Below, piece after piece: positions 22,049-30,213 of a stretch of 32,869 nt of DNA. The DNA lies in assembly GCF_001418565.1 (NCBI RefSeq), contig NZ_LIQQ01000006.1:1-32869 (forward strand), given 5' to 3'. The number at the start of each line of letters is the position of its first letter. Position 1 is the stretch's first letter. Made by a program: the position numbers and the translations under genes. The notes beneath the pieces are model-generated. The model worked only from the letters and a program-made list of their open reading frames with translations. It made no database searches and was not told the origin of the DNA. This stretch comes from Streptomyces graminilatus (lineage in GTDB: Bacteria > Actinomycetota > Actinomycetes > Streptomycetales > Streptomycetaceae).

Positions 22049-22672
22049 ATGAGTGCCGCCCGCCGCGCTTTCAAGCGCCTGAACCGCAGCCGAATCCGCA
22101 CCGTCCCGGGCATCGCCGGGACCGCCGCTCTGGCCCTCGCCCTGACCGCCTGCGGATCCGGCGGCACGTCGGGAGGATCGGGTGGCGTCGGCTTCGTCAT
22201 GGGCAAGGACGGCATCGCCACCGTCAAGGCGGGCGAGCGGGTGGACGCCCCCGATCTCTCGGGCCCGACCGTCGACGGCAAACAGCTCGATGTCGCCGAC
22301 TACAAAGGCAAGATCGTCGTCATCAACCTGTGGGGCTCCTGGTGTCCGCCGTGCCGCGCCGAGGCGGTCAACTTCGTGAAGGTCGCCAAGGACACCGCCG
22401 GCAAGGGTGTGCAGTTCGTCGGTATCAACACCCGGGACACGGACACGGAACCGGCGAAGGCGTTCGAAAAGGAGTACGGGGTCCCGTACCCGAGTCTGTA
22501 CGACCCCACGGGCAAGCTGATGCTCCGCTTCAAGAAGGGCACGCTCAACCCGCAGGCCATCCCCTCCACAGTCGTCATCGACCGGTCCGGGAAGATCGCG
22601 GCACGCACGCTCCAGGCCCTCAGCGAAGACAGGTTGCGCGAGATGCTCGCCCCGGTCCTCGCCGAGAAGTGA
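22049..22672 (+). CDS. TlpA/ResA-like thiol-disulfide reductase lipoprotein
   Basis: A 207-residue extracytoplasmic thioredoxin-fold protein. A basic N-terminus, a hydrophobic stretch and the lipobox LTAC (Cys35) anchor it to the membrane. The redox motif is WCPPC (Cys99, Cys102) after VVINLWGS, and the cis-Pro region is AIPSTVVIDRSGKI. It would reduce the CXXCH cysteines of apocytochrome c before haem attachment, taking electrons from CcdA encoded directly downstream (six-base gap). This corresponds to Rv0526 by order. The ATG at 22049 is the chosen start and follows a haphazard leader with no strong Shine-Dalgarno. Confidence 0.92.
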   Translation: MSAARRAFKRLNRSRIRTVPGIAGTAALALALTACGSGGTSGGSGGVGFVMGKDGIATVKAGERVDAPDLSGPTVDGKQLDVADYKGKIVVINLWGSWCPPCRAEAVNFVKVAKDTAGKGVQFVGINTRDTDTEPAKAFEKEYGVPYPSLYDPTGKLMLRFKKGTLNPQAIPSTVVIDRSGKIAARTLQALSEDRLREMLAPVLAEK

Positions 22673-22678
22673 GCTGAC

Positions 22679-23443
22679 GTGCTACTCGCCGCGGCAGTCA
22701 CCGACCCCAATCAGACGGTCTACAGCGGGGCCCTGATACTCGCCCTGCCGATCGCCCTGCTCGGCGGCCTCGTCTCCTTCTTCTCGCCCTGTGTGCTGCC
22801 GCTCGTACCCGGTTATCTGTCGTACGTCACAGGCGTCGCCGGCACCGATCTCGGCGAGGCCCGCCGGGGGCGGATGGTCGCCGGGGCCTCGCTCTTCGTC
22901 CTCGGGTTCACCGCCGTGTTCGTGTCCACGGGCGCCCTGTTCGGGTACTTCGGGGACAACCTCCAAGCCAACCAGAGCGTTCTGTCCAAGGTGCTGGGCG
23001 TGCTCATGATCGTCATGGGCGTCTTCTTCATGGGGCTGATGCCCTGGATGACCCAGCGGGAGTTCCGCTTTCACCGCAAGCCCGCCGCCGGGCTTGTCGG
23101 CGCCCCACTCCTCGGCGCGCTGTTCGGCATCGGCTGGACGCCGTGCATCGGCCCGACCCTCGCCTCTGTGATCGCCCTCTCCTCCCAGCAGGGGAGCGCG
23201 GGCCGTGGGGCCATACTGACGGTCGCCTACTGCCTGGGCCTGGGCATCCCCTTCGTGCTCGCGGCCGTCGCCTTCCGCAAGGCGCTGGGTGCCTTCGGCT
23301 GGGTGAAGCGCCACTATGTCTGGGTCATGCGCATCGGCGGCACCATGATGATCCTTACCGGTGTGCTGCTCCTTACCGGCGCGTGGGACCGTCTCGTGCA
23401 GGAGATGCAGACCTGGTCCAACGGCTTCACTGTGGGGATCTGA
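22679..23443 (+). CDS. ccdA: Cytochrome c biogenesis protein CcdA
   Basis: A 254-residue polytopic membrane protein with six hydrophobic segments. The two redox cysteines lie in SFFSPCVLPLVPGYLSY and GWTPCIGPTLA, the signature of CcdA/DsbD-beta proteins that carry reducing equivalents from cytoplasmic thioredoxin across the membrane. It would feed the TlpA-like protein upstream. The start is GTG at 22679, six bases after the tlpA stop, with a weak AGTGAG. The gene after it begins three bases beyond its stop, indicating one transcript. Confidence 0.95.
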   Translation: MLLAAAVTDPNQTVYSGALILALPIALLGGLVSFFSPCVLPLVPGYLSYVTGVAGTDLGEARRGRMVAGASLFVLGFTAVFVSTGALFGYFGDNLQANQSVLSKVLGVLMIVMGVFFMGLMPWMTQREFRFHRKPAAGLVGAPLLGALFGIGWTPCIGPTLASVIALSSQQGSAGRGAILTVAYCLGLGIPFVLAAVAFRKALGAFGWVKRHYVWVMRIGGTMMILTGVLLLTGAWDRLVQEMQTWSNGFTVGI

Positions 23444-23446
23444 TCG

Positions 23447-25165
23447 ATGAGCAAGACCACGCCCGACGCGCCCGCCGAGAGCGCCGTCCCTGACGACCAG
23501 GATCTCGGCGCCGCCTCCTCCCAGTTGTCCACCGCCCCTCAGGAGGAGCTGGCGGGCGGGCCCTCCCTGGGTGTCCTCGGCTGGGCCCGCTGGTTCTGGC
23601 GGCAGCTCACCTCGATGCGGGTCGCGCTGCTGCTGCTGTTCCTGCTGTCGCTCGGGGCGATCCCCGGCTCGCTGATCCCGCAGTCCGGTACGGACGAGAC
23701 CAAGGTCGCCGACTTCATGCGGCGGCACAGCTTCCTCGGGCCGCTCTACGACAAGCTCGGGATGTTCCACGTCTACAGCTCGGTGTGGTTCTCCGCGATC
23801 TACATCCTGCTGTTCATCTCCCTCATCGGCTGCATCGTGCCCCGCACCTGGCAGTTCGTGGGCCAGCTCCGCAGCCGCCCGCCGGGCGCGCCCAAGCGTC
23901 TGACCCGCCTGCCCGCCTACACGACATGGCGTACGGAGGCCGAGCCGGAGCAGGTGCGTGAGGCAGCCCTCGTACTGCTGAAGAAGCGCCGCTTCCGGGC
24001 CGATCTCGCCGGGGACGCGGTCGCCGCCGAGAAGGGCTATCTGCGCGAGGTCGGCAACCTCGCCTTCCACATCGCGCTGATCGTGATGCTGACCTCCTTC
24101 GCCTGGGGCCAGCTCTACAAGTCCGAGGGCAACAAGCTGATCCTCGAAGGCGACGGCTTCGCCAACGTGCTCCCGCAGTACGACGACTTCAAGTCGGGCA
24201 CGCTCTTCAACACCGACGACCTCGACCCCTTCAGCTTCAACCTGAGGAAATTCAAGGGCACGTACGAGGAGTCCGGGCCCAACCGTGGCACCCCGCGCAC
24301 CTACGAGGCCGACGTCGACTACAGCGTGGGCGCGTACGGCAAGCCCACCAAGCGCGTCATCAAGGTCAACGAGCCGCTGGTGATCGGCGACTCGAAGGTC
24401 TATCTCACCGCCCACGGCTACGCGCCCGTCATCACCGTCCGCGACGGCAAGGGCGACATCGTCCTCGACCAGGCCGTCCCGCTCCTGCCCCTCGACTCCA
24501 ACGTCACCTCCTCCGGGACGATCAAGGTGATGGACGGGTACTACAACCCCAAGGGTGTGGAGGAGCAGCTCGGTATCCAGGCCTTCTTCCTGCCCACGTA
24601 CGTGCCGGGCAACGAGATCGCCTCGCAGTTCCCCGCACTGCGCAACCCGGTGCTGAACCTGGCGCCCTACCACGGCGACCTCGGGGTCAACGCGGGCATC
24701 CCGCAGAGCGTGTACCAGCTCGACAAGAAACACATGAAGCCCTACAAGGACGCCAAGGGCAAGCAGGTGCGCGTGAACCTGAGGCCCGGCGAGACCATGA
24801 AACTGCCGGGCGGCGCGGGCTCGGTGACCTACGTGGGCAACCGGGAGTGGGCCAACTTCCAGGTCACCCGGCAGCCCGCCGCCGGCTGGGCGCTCGGCGG
24901 CGCGATCGTCGCCATCTTCGGCCTCGCCGGCTCCCTGTTCATCCAGCGCCGACGCGTATGGGTGCGGGCGGTCGAGGGCCCCGACGGCGTCACCGTCGTC
25001 GAGATGGGCGGCCTCGGCCGCAGCGAGTCCGCCAAGGTGCCCGAGGAACTCGGCGAGATCGCGGGGGCCCTGTACGACCAGACGCCCGCCGCGCCCGACA
25101 CCGAAACCCCTGAACCCCCCGACCCCGATACCTCTGCCGTACCTGCTGAAGGGGCTGAGAAGTAA
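23447..25165 (+). CDS. resB: System II cytochrome c biogenesis protein ResB (Ccs1)
   Basis: A 572-residue ResB-family protein. Membrane segments are seen near MRVALLLLFLLSLGAIPGSL, IYILLFISLIGCIVPRTW, LAFHIALIVMLTSFAWG and GWALGGAIVAIFGLAGSLF, with a large extracytoplasmic domain of about 360 residues between the third and fourth. The protein works with CcsA as the haem-handling synthetase that ligates haem to apocytochrome c on the outer face. The N-terminal 45 residues and the C-terminal Pro/Glu-rich tail are predicted disordered. Its TAA stop is directly followed by the ccsA ATG. Confidence 0.95.
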   Translation: MSKTTPDAPAESAVPDDQDLGAASSQLSTAPQEELAGGPSLGVLGWARWFWRQLTSMRVALLLLFLLSLGAIPGSLIPQSGTDETKVADFMRRHSFLGPLYDKLGMFHVYSSVWFSAIYILLFISLIGCIVPRTWQFVGQLRSRPPGAPKRLTRLPAYTTWRTEAEPEQVREAALVLLKKRRFRADLAGDAVAAEKGYLREVGNLAFHIALIVMLTSFAWGQLYKSEGNKLILEGDGFANVLPQYDDFKSGTLFNTDDLDPFSFNLRKFKGTYEESGPNRGTPRTYEADVDYSVGAYGKPTKRVIKVNEPLVIGDSKVYLTAHGYAPVITVRDGKGDIVLDQAVPLLPLDSNVTSSGTIKVMDGYYNPKGVEEQLGIQAFFLPTYVPGNEIASQFPALRNPVLNLAPYHGDLGVNAGIPQSVYQLDKKHMKPYKDAKGKQVRVNLRPGETMKLPGGAGSVTYVGNREWANFQVTRQPAAGWALGGAIVAIFGLAGSLFIQRRRVWVRAVEGPDGVTVVEMGGLGRSESAKVPEELGEIAGALYDQTPAAPDTETPEPPDPDTSAVPAEGAEK

Positions 25166-26290
25166 ATGTCTGCTCTCGCCACCGCGCCCGACCTCGCCCA
25201 CGTGACGACTCTCGCCACCGCGACCAACGAGCACCTCGCGAACATCAGCAACACGCTGATCTACTCCGCGATGGCCGTCTACACCCTGGCCTTCTTCACC
25301 TACATCGCCGAGTGGATCTTCGGCAGCCGCAGCAAGGTCAGCCGTACGGCCGCCGCGCTCACCGCGAAGCCGGGTGCGGCCGGGGCGAAGGCGCCGGAGG
25401 TGACCGTCCAGAACGCGGGCGGTACCGCCGTACTGGAGCGGCCGAAGGTCGTCGTACGGGCCGCCGCCGGGGCCCGGGACGTGCCGGACGGGCCCGGCGC
25501 CCACGGCGGGGACGAGCAGGGCGACCTGTGGGGCCGTATCGCCGTGTCCCTCACGGTGGTCGCGTTCGCCGTGGAGTTCGCCGGGGTGCTGGCCCGCGCG
25601 CTGTCCGTGGGGCGGGCGCCGTGGGGCAACATGTACGAGTTCAACCTCACCTTCTCCACCACCGCCGTGGCCGTGTACCTCGTCTTCCTCGCACTGAAGA
25701 AGGACATCCGCTGGCTCGGCCTGCCCCTGGTGACGACGGTCCTGCTCGACCTCGGTCTCGCGGTCACCGTCCTCTACACGGCCAGTGACCAGCTGGTCCC
25801 CGCCCTCCACTCGTACTGGCTGTACATCCACGTCTCCACGGCGATCCTCTGTGGCGCGGTCTTCTACGTGGGCGCGGTCGGCACGATCCTGTACCTCTTC
25901 AAGGACTCGTACGAGAACAAGCTCGCGTCCGGCGGGAAGCCCGGCACCTTCGCGACCTCCGTCATGGAGCGGCTGCCCGCCTCGGCGTCCCTCGACAAGT
26001 TCTCGTACCGCGTCAACGCTGCCGTGTTCCCGCTGTGGACGTTCACGATCATCGCGGGCGCGATCTGGGCGGGCGACGCGTGGGGCCGCTACTGGGGCTG
26101 GGACCCCAAGGAGACCTGGGCGTTCATCACCTGGGTCGCCTACGCCACCTATCTGCACGCCCGCGCCACGGCCGGCTGGAAGGGCCGCAAGGCCGCGTAC
26201 ATCGCCCTGATCGCCTTCGCGTGCTTCCTCTTCAACTACTACGGCGTCAACATCTTCGTCAGCGGCAAGCACTCGTACGCCGGCGTCTGA
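25166..26290 (+). CDS. ccsA: System II cytochrome c biogenesis protein CcsA/CcsB (haem-handling)
   Basis: A 374-residue polytopic protein of the haem-handling family. The tryptophan-rich WWD motif appears as WGWDPKETWAFITWVAYATY, and conserved His residues flank it (HSYWLYIHVSTAI, YLHARAT). The length exceeds CcsA's core by an N-terminal membrane segment (residues about 27-50) and a hydrophilic insert of about 80 residues before the next segment, as usual in actinobacteria. It exports haem and, with ResB, attaches it to apocytochrome. It is last in the tlpA-ccdA-resB-ccsA operon and converges, with only 17 bases between, on the substrate-binding-protein gene. Confidence 0.95.
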   Translation: MSALATAPDLAHVTTLATATNEHLANISNTLIYSAMAVYTLAFFTYIAEWIFGSRSKVSRTAAALTAKPGAAGAKAPEVTVQNAGGTAVLERPKVVVRAAAGARDVPDGPGAHGGDEQGDLWGRIAVSLTVVAFAVEFAGVLARALSVGRAPWGNMYEFNLTFSTTAVAVYLVFLALKKDIRWLGLPLVTTVLLDLGLAVTVLYTASDQLVPALHSYWLYIHVSTAILCGAVFYVGAVGTILYLFKDSYENKLASGGKPGTFATSVMERLPASASLDKFSYRVNAAVFPLWTFTIIAGAIWAGDAWGRYWGWDPKETWAFITWVAYATYLHARATAGWKGRKAAYIALIAFACFLFNYYGVNIFVSGKHSYAGV

Positions 26291-26307
26291 GCGGTCCCGG
26301 GTACGGG

Positions 26308-27930
26308 TTACGACGGGGGCAGGCAGTCCTTCTGCGGCGGCCTGCCCGTCGGCCAGGCGATCTCGACGAAGCGGGCGTGCCGGTCGGGGGTCAGTTCCAC
26401 GATCGGTACGGCCTTGTCGTACGGGTTGCCGTAGTTGTCCAGGCAGATCCAGCCGCTCGCGCCGTTCACCCGGCCCGACGAGCCCTTGATGAGCGTCCAC
26501 TCGTCGGCCACGTCGGCGAGGTTCGGCGCCGTCCGTCCCCGGGGCGTGGCCTCGCGGATGCCCTCCACGGTGAGCCGCATCGCGTCGTAGGCGATGATGA
26601 GCTGGCCGTCCTCCAGGTCGATGTCGCCGATCGGCGAAGGCCTGTCGGTCTTGGCCGCGCTGATGGCCGTGGTGGCGTTCAGCAGCTCGTTCAGCTCCTG
26701 GGCGTCCGCCGCCGAACCCCCGGTCCTCGGCGGTTTCTTGAACCAGGCGTCCGGGTGGGCGAGGGCGGTGTAGCGCACCGAGATGCCGTGCCTGAGGGCC
26801 TCGGGGTCGAGTTTCGGGTCACCGGTGAGGTACGAGGCGTCGTCCCCGGTGAGGATGGTGAACTGCCGTTGCATGCAGCCGCGTTTGCCGAGCGCGTTGA
26901 TGAACTGGCGTAGCTGGGTGTGCCGTCCGGCGAACAGGACGGTGTTCACGCCGGGCGCGGTGTCGCACAGCAGCTCCCTGATCTGCCGGAAGTCGTTGGC
27001 GGTGGTGCCCTCTTTGGTGCGGTCGGTGAGCGGGGTGAAGGGCCACGGCTGATAGCGCGAGCCCCTCAGCAGCTTCTCGAACGACGCCTGGAGGGTGAGC
27101 GTGTACGGGTCGCCCGGGTCGTCGTACACCAGCACCGCCCGGTCGGCCGCCACCTTGGCGAAGGAGGCGAGCGCGCGGGCCTCGTCGGTGTTGGTGGGGG
27201 CGGCGCGGGCCAGCCCCGGGAAGGGCTTCGGGTCCCCAGGGCCGCTCCGGGGGCCGTTGGCGAGGCTGTCGGCCGTGATGGACGTACCGACGACGGGGAT
27301 ACCGCGTCTCGTCAACTCCCTGACGGCGAGGGTGTTCTCCGCCGTGCTCAGCCCTATCCCGGCGACCGCGCGCAGCTTGTCGGAGGTCTTCGTCATCCGC
27401 TCGATCTCGCCGACCGTGTGCTCCCAGGACGCGCCCGTACGGCCCGGGTTGGCGAGCACCAGCCGGATCGGCGGGCCCTCGCCGTTCGCGTCGTGGTTCA
27501 CCTTCCACTGGGCGAGATAGGCGCCCTGGAGTTCGTGCAGCACATCCCCGAGGATGTCCGCGTCGGTGGTGGTGAACGGCTCGAACAGGGCGACGGTGAC
27601 ATAGCCGCCCTTGCCGTTCGTGAGCGAGCGGTTCTCGCGGTCGATCGCGCCGATCGTCTCGGCGAGCTGCTTTTGGCCGAAGGCGTAGTCGGTCGTCGAG
27701 ACGCCCACGCAATCGTTACTGCGCGCCGGACGCACGACCCCCGGCGCGCACGAACGGTCGTCGTACGTCGCCTTCCTGATTCCGTAGGTCAGTCCGGCCA
27801 CCAGCGCCGCCATGACCAGGAGCGCGAGATAGCGGCGCAACGGGATCGCCCACACCCCCTCGCGCAGCCACGCACCGATACCCCCGACACCCCTGAAACC
27901 TCTGAAACCTCTGAAACCGCTGCGAGCCAT
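26308..27930 (-). CDS. Membrane-anchored type I periplasmic-binding-fold protein
   Basis: A 540-residue protein. After a short FRGFRGFRG repeat and a single membrane segment (YLALLVMAALVAGLTYGI) comes a large extracytoplasmic domain resembling LivJ-like (branched-chain amino acid/receptor-type) substrate-binding proteins: YVTVALFEPF, IRLVLANPG, AGIGLSTAENTLAVRELT, GIPVVGTSITADS, AADRAVLVYDD, NTVLFAGRHTQLRQF. No lipobox and no ABC permease or ATPase genes are near, so it may be a sensor rather than a transporter component. The start is ATG at 27930, overlapping by one base (TGATG) the stop of the P-loop ATPase gene upstream, so the two are translationally coupled. The ligand is unknown. Confidence 0.85.
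   Translation of the reverse strand: MARSGFRGFRGFRGVGGIGAWLREGVWAIPLRRYLALLVMAALVAGLTYGIRKATYDDRSCAPGVVRPARSNDCVGVSTTDYAFGQKQLAETIGAIDRENRSLTNGKGGYVTVALFEPFTTTDADILGDVLHELQGAYLAQWKVNHDANGEGPPIRLVLANPGRTGASWEHTVGEIERMTKTSDKLRAVAGIGLSTAENTLAVRELTRRGIPVVGTSITADSLANGPRSGPGDPKPFPGLARAAPTNTDEARALASFAKVAADRAVLVYDDPGDPYTLTLQASFEKLLRGSRYQPWPFTPLTDRTKEGTTANDFRQIRELLCDTAPGVNTVLFAGRHTQLRQFINALGKRGCMQRQFTILTGDDASYLTGDPKLDPEALRHGISVRYTALAHPDAWFKKPPRTGGSAADAQELNELLNATTAISAAKTDRPSPIGDIDLEDGQLIIAYDAMRLTVEGIREATPRGRTAPNLADVADEWTLIKGSSGRVNGASGWICLDNYGNPYDKAVPIVELTPDRHARFVEIAWPTGRPPQKDCLPPS
27890..27916. repeat. Three tandem 9-bp units in the binding-protein N-terminus
   Basis: CCTCTGAAA-type units (plus strand) encode the Gly-Phe-Arg repeat right after the start codon of the minus-strand gene. 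In frame, so length change would be tolerated. Confidence 0.75.
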
Positions 27931-30056
27931 CACGCGCCTCCGTCGTTGCGGTTGCGGTCGTCGTCGGTGGTGTCCTCGTCGCCCGGGACGCGCGGCGGGC
28001 GGCCGGTCAGCGCCGCCTCCGGCCATTCCTGCGAGGCCTGCCACAGCAGGGCGTTGCTGGCGCGCGGGTCGTTGGACAACTGCTCCAGCTCGTAGCGCAG
28101 CCGGTCGCACAGCCGCCGGTCGGGCAGCACCAGCGGATCGGTCAACTGCCAGACGGCGTGCAGAAGTCGGCGCACCCGCAGATGCAGTACGGCGTCCACG
28201 CCGTCCGGCGGCCGTTGCTCGGCGTCGGTGTGGCCGAAGGCGATCCGGGCGCGCTGGTGGTCGCCGCCGGCGAAGTCGTGGCCCTCGGTGTCGTGGGCGT
28301 GGAAGTAGGGCGCGGACGCGATGAACAGGAGGGTGCCGAGCCAGGTGCGGGTGTCGAGGGTGTGGAAGGTGTCACGGAGATACGCGACCGCCGGTCCGGT
28401 GTCGCCGAGGGCGAGTTCGTGGTGGAGGCGGTAGCGGGCGGCGGACGGCTCGGGTCCCTCGTAGTGCCGGACGAGGGTCTCGTGGACGTCCCGCCACTTG
28501 CCGTGGTCGGCGTGCCGGTGGTGCAGGCGTAACAGGAGCAGGGTGCGGACGAAGGCGTCGCCGACGAACTGCCCCGGGACGGCGGGCAGTCCCTCGGCGA
28601 CGAGCCGGGTCTCCAGTTCGCGGACGCTCGACGGGCCGAAGTCGTCCGGGAGTTGGGCGGCGGCGAGCGCACGGGCCGAGTCGTGGTCGTGGGCGGCGGC
28701 CAGCACGGTCAGCTCGTCGAGCCGGTCGGCGGGGACGAGCCGGTCGAGCAGTTCGCGGTAGGCGGGCCGGCCCTCGCGGTCCTCGTGCAGGGCGAGTTCG
28801 GCGGTGAGCAGGGCGCCGAAGGGCGCGGTGGGCGCCAGCCGGTGCAGGTTCTGCCGGGCCGACTCGGCGACCAGAGTGATGCCCAGCGGATTCCCGCACG
28901 TCAACCTGTGCGTGGCAGGCGGGAGTTCGGCCGGTACAGGGGTTGTCGTACCCGTACAGACCGCGTCGACGATGTGCAGGGTGTCGTCGGAGGAGAGTGG
29001 CGGCAGCGACACCAGCAGGGCCCGCGAGGAGGCCGTGTCGGCGGGTGTCCAGCGGGTGCGCCGGCCGGTCTCGCGCAGGTCCCGGCGTACGGAGTTGCGC
29101 AGCGAGGACTGGCCGCCCGCGCCGCGTACGGCGGCGATGAACGCGACCTGGTCGGCGAAGCCCTCGGCGCGGTCGCGCAGCACCTGCTCGATCAGTTCAC
29201 GGCCCGGCGAGCCGTGCGCGTTGTCGACCAGGACGAGCGGGCGGCCCAGGCGCTGGAGATGCGCCCGCACCCCGGCGTAGGCGTCGGTGAGGTCGGCGAG
29301 CAGGGCCCGTACGAGATGGCGTTCGGCGTGCTCGCGGGAGGTGCCGCCTGCCCTGAAGTGGTCGGAGAGGAGACGGAGTCCGAGCTCGGCGCGGTCACCG
29401 GCGTTCGGGTAGGTCCGGTACCAGGTGGACGCCCGGCGCTGCCGCGTACCGGCGGAACGTTCCGTCATCGCCTCCATCGTTGCCTCGATGACCGCCGAGA
29501 CCAGCGGGTCGTCGCTGATCGCCGCCGCGACCGCCTTCGAGGCGACCCGGCCCGCCCAGCGCGCGGCGAACCCGGCGAACCACGAGCCGCTCTCGTTGAG
29601 CAGCAGCATCCGCTGGACCTCCCAGCGGATGCGCTCGGTGTCGGCGTCGCCCCAGCCGCCGGCGGCCACCGCGATCAGGCCCGACATCAGTCGCGGGAAG
29701 GCGATCCGCCGGGCGCCCGTGACCGGTTCGGCGAGCTGCTCGGCGATCACCAGGAGCGCCTGCGCGAGCGGCGACCAGGCCTGCGCGGGGCGGGCCTGGG
29801 GCCGGTGGAGGAACTGCGGGTCCTCGCAGTCGATCAGCGCGACCGGGGTGTGCCGCTGGTAGGCGGCGCGCAACTCGCCGAGGACCGCGCTCTTGCCGAG
29901 CCCGCGCCCTGCGGTGAGCACCACGAACGGCAGCTCACGGGGGTGTTCGAGAGGGGCGGCGATGTGATGGTGGGGTCTCAGTCCGACGAGCCGGGGCGCG
30001 AGCCCCGGCGGTTCGGTGTCGAAGAGCGCCCCGCGTCCGTGCAGCCGTCTGAGCAC
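27930..30056 (-). CDS. Large P-loop ATPase (STAND/AAA-like), partner of the binding protein
   Basis: A 708-residue cytoplasmic protein. The Walker A is LTAGRGLGKSAV near residue 55 (GRGLGKS) and a Walker B-like strand is RPLVLVDNAHGSPG near residue 270. Long helical, Leu/Arg-rich stretches follow to the end and resemble the C-terminal sensor arms of STAND or LuxR-type ATPases, without a recognisable DNA-binding domain. The tail is Asp/Arg/Asn-rich. The GTG at 30056 is chosen for the very strong AGGGGGAGG about six bases upstream; a TTG at 30080 would add eight residues. It forms a coupled pair with the membrane-anchored binding protein. Function is not known; a signalling or defence role is speculation. 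Confidence 0.8.
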   Translation of the reverse strand: MLRRLHGRGALFDTEPPGLAPRLVGLRPHHHIAAPLEHPRELPFVVLTAGRGLGKSAVLGELRAAYQRHTPVALIDCEDPQFLHRPQARPAQAWSPLAQALLVIAEQLAEPVTGARRIAFPRLMSGLIAVAAGGWGDADTERIRWEVQRMLLLNESGSWFAGFAARWAGRVASKAVAAAISDDPLVSAVIEATMEAMTERSAGTRQRRASTWYRTYPNAGDRAELGLRLLSDHFRAGGTSREHAERHLVRALLADLTDAYAGVRAHLQRLGRPLVLVDNAHGSPGRELIEQVLRDRAEGFADQVAFIAAVRGAGGQSSLRNSVRRDLRETGRRTRWTPADTASSRALLVSLPPLSSDDTLHIVDAVCTGTTTPVPAELPPATHRLTCGNPLGITLVAESARQNLHRLAPTAPFGALLTAELALHEDREGRPAYRELLDRLVPADRLDELTVLAAAHDHDSARALAAAQLPDDFGPSSVRELETRLVAEGLPAVPGQFVGDAFVRTLLLLRLHHRHADHGKWRDVHETLVRHYEGPEPSAARYRLHHELALGDTGPAVAYLRDTFHTLDTRTWLGTLLFIASAPYFHAHDTEGHDFAGGDHQRARIAFGHTDAEQRPPDGVDAVLHLRVRRLLHAVWQLTDPLVLPDRRLCDRLRYELEQLSNDPRASNALLWQASQEWPEAALTGRPPRVPGDEDTTDDDRNRNDGGA

Positions 30057-30089
30057 CGCATCCCTCCCCCTGGGGTCCAACTCGCGGTT

Positions 30090-30113
30090 CAGTGTTCTGT
30101 GCAGTGTGCTGTG
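30090..30113. promoter_or_regulatory. Two tandem 12-bp repeats upstream of the ATPase gene
   Basis: CAGTGTTCTGTG is immediately followed by CAGTGTGCTGTG, 34 bases upstream of the ATPase start. Adjacent near-perfect 12-mers at this distance fit tandem sites for an activator or repressor of the ATPase/binding-protein operon. The rest of the 30057-30213 gap shows no gene. Confidence 0.4.
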
Positions 30114-30213
30114 CGTACTGCAACATCAGTGTAAGAAGGGGGAGTTGGATCGGGCTAGATCATGCGATGTCCGTTGTGTTACGAAATTGGCGGCCTGCTG
30201 CTCGATCGACCGC

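Noticed and set aside
22682..26500. 1272-codon open frame on the minus strand
   Set aside because: It is antisense to ccdA, resB and ccsA, whose membrane segments and motifs are unmistakable; long antisense frames are common at this GC content.
28653..30134. 493-codon plus-strand frame opposite the P-loop ATPase
   Set aside because: The Walker A motif, strong ribosome binding site and coupling are on the minus strand; the plus frame is low-complexity.
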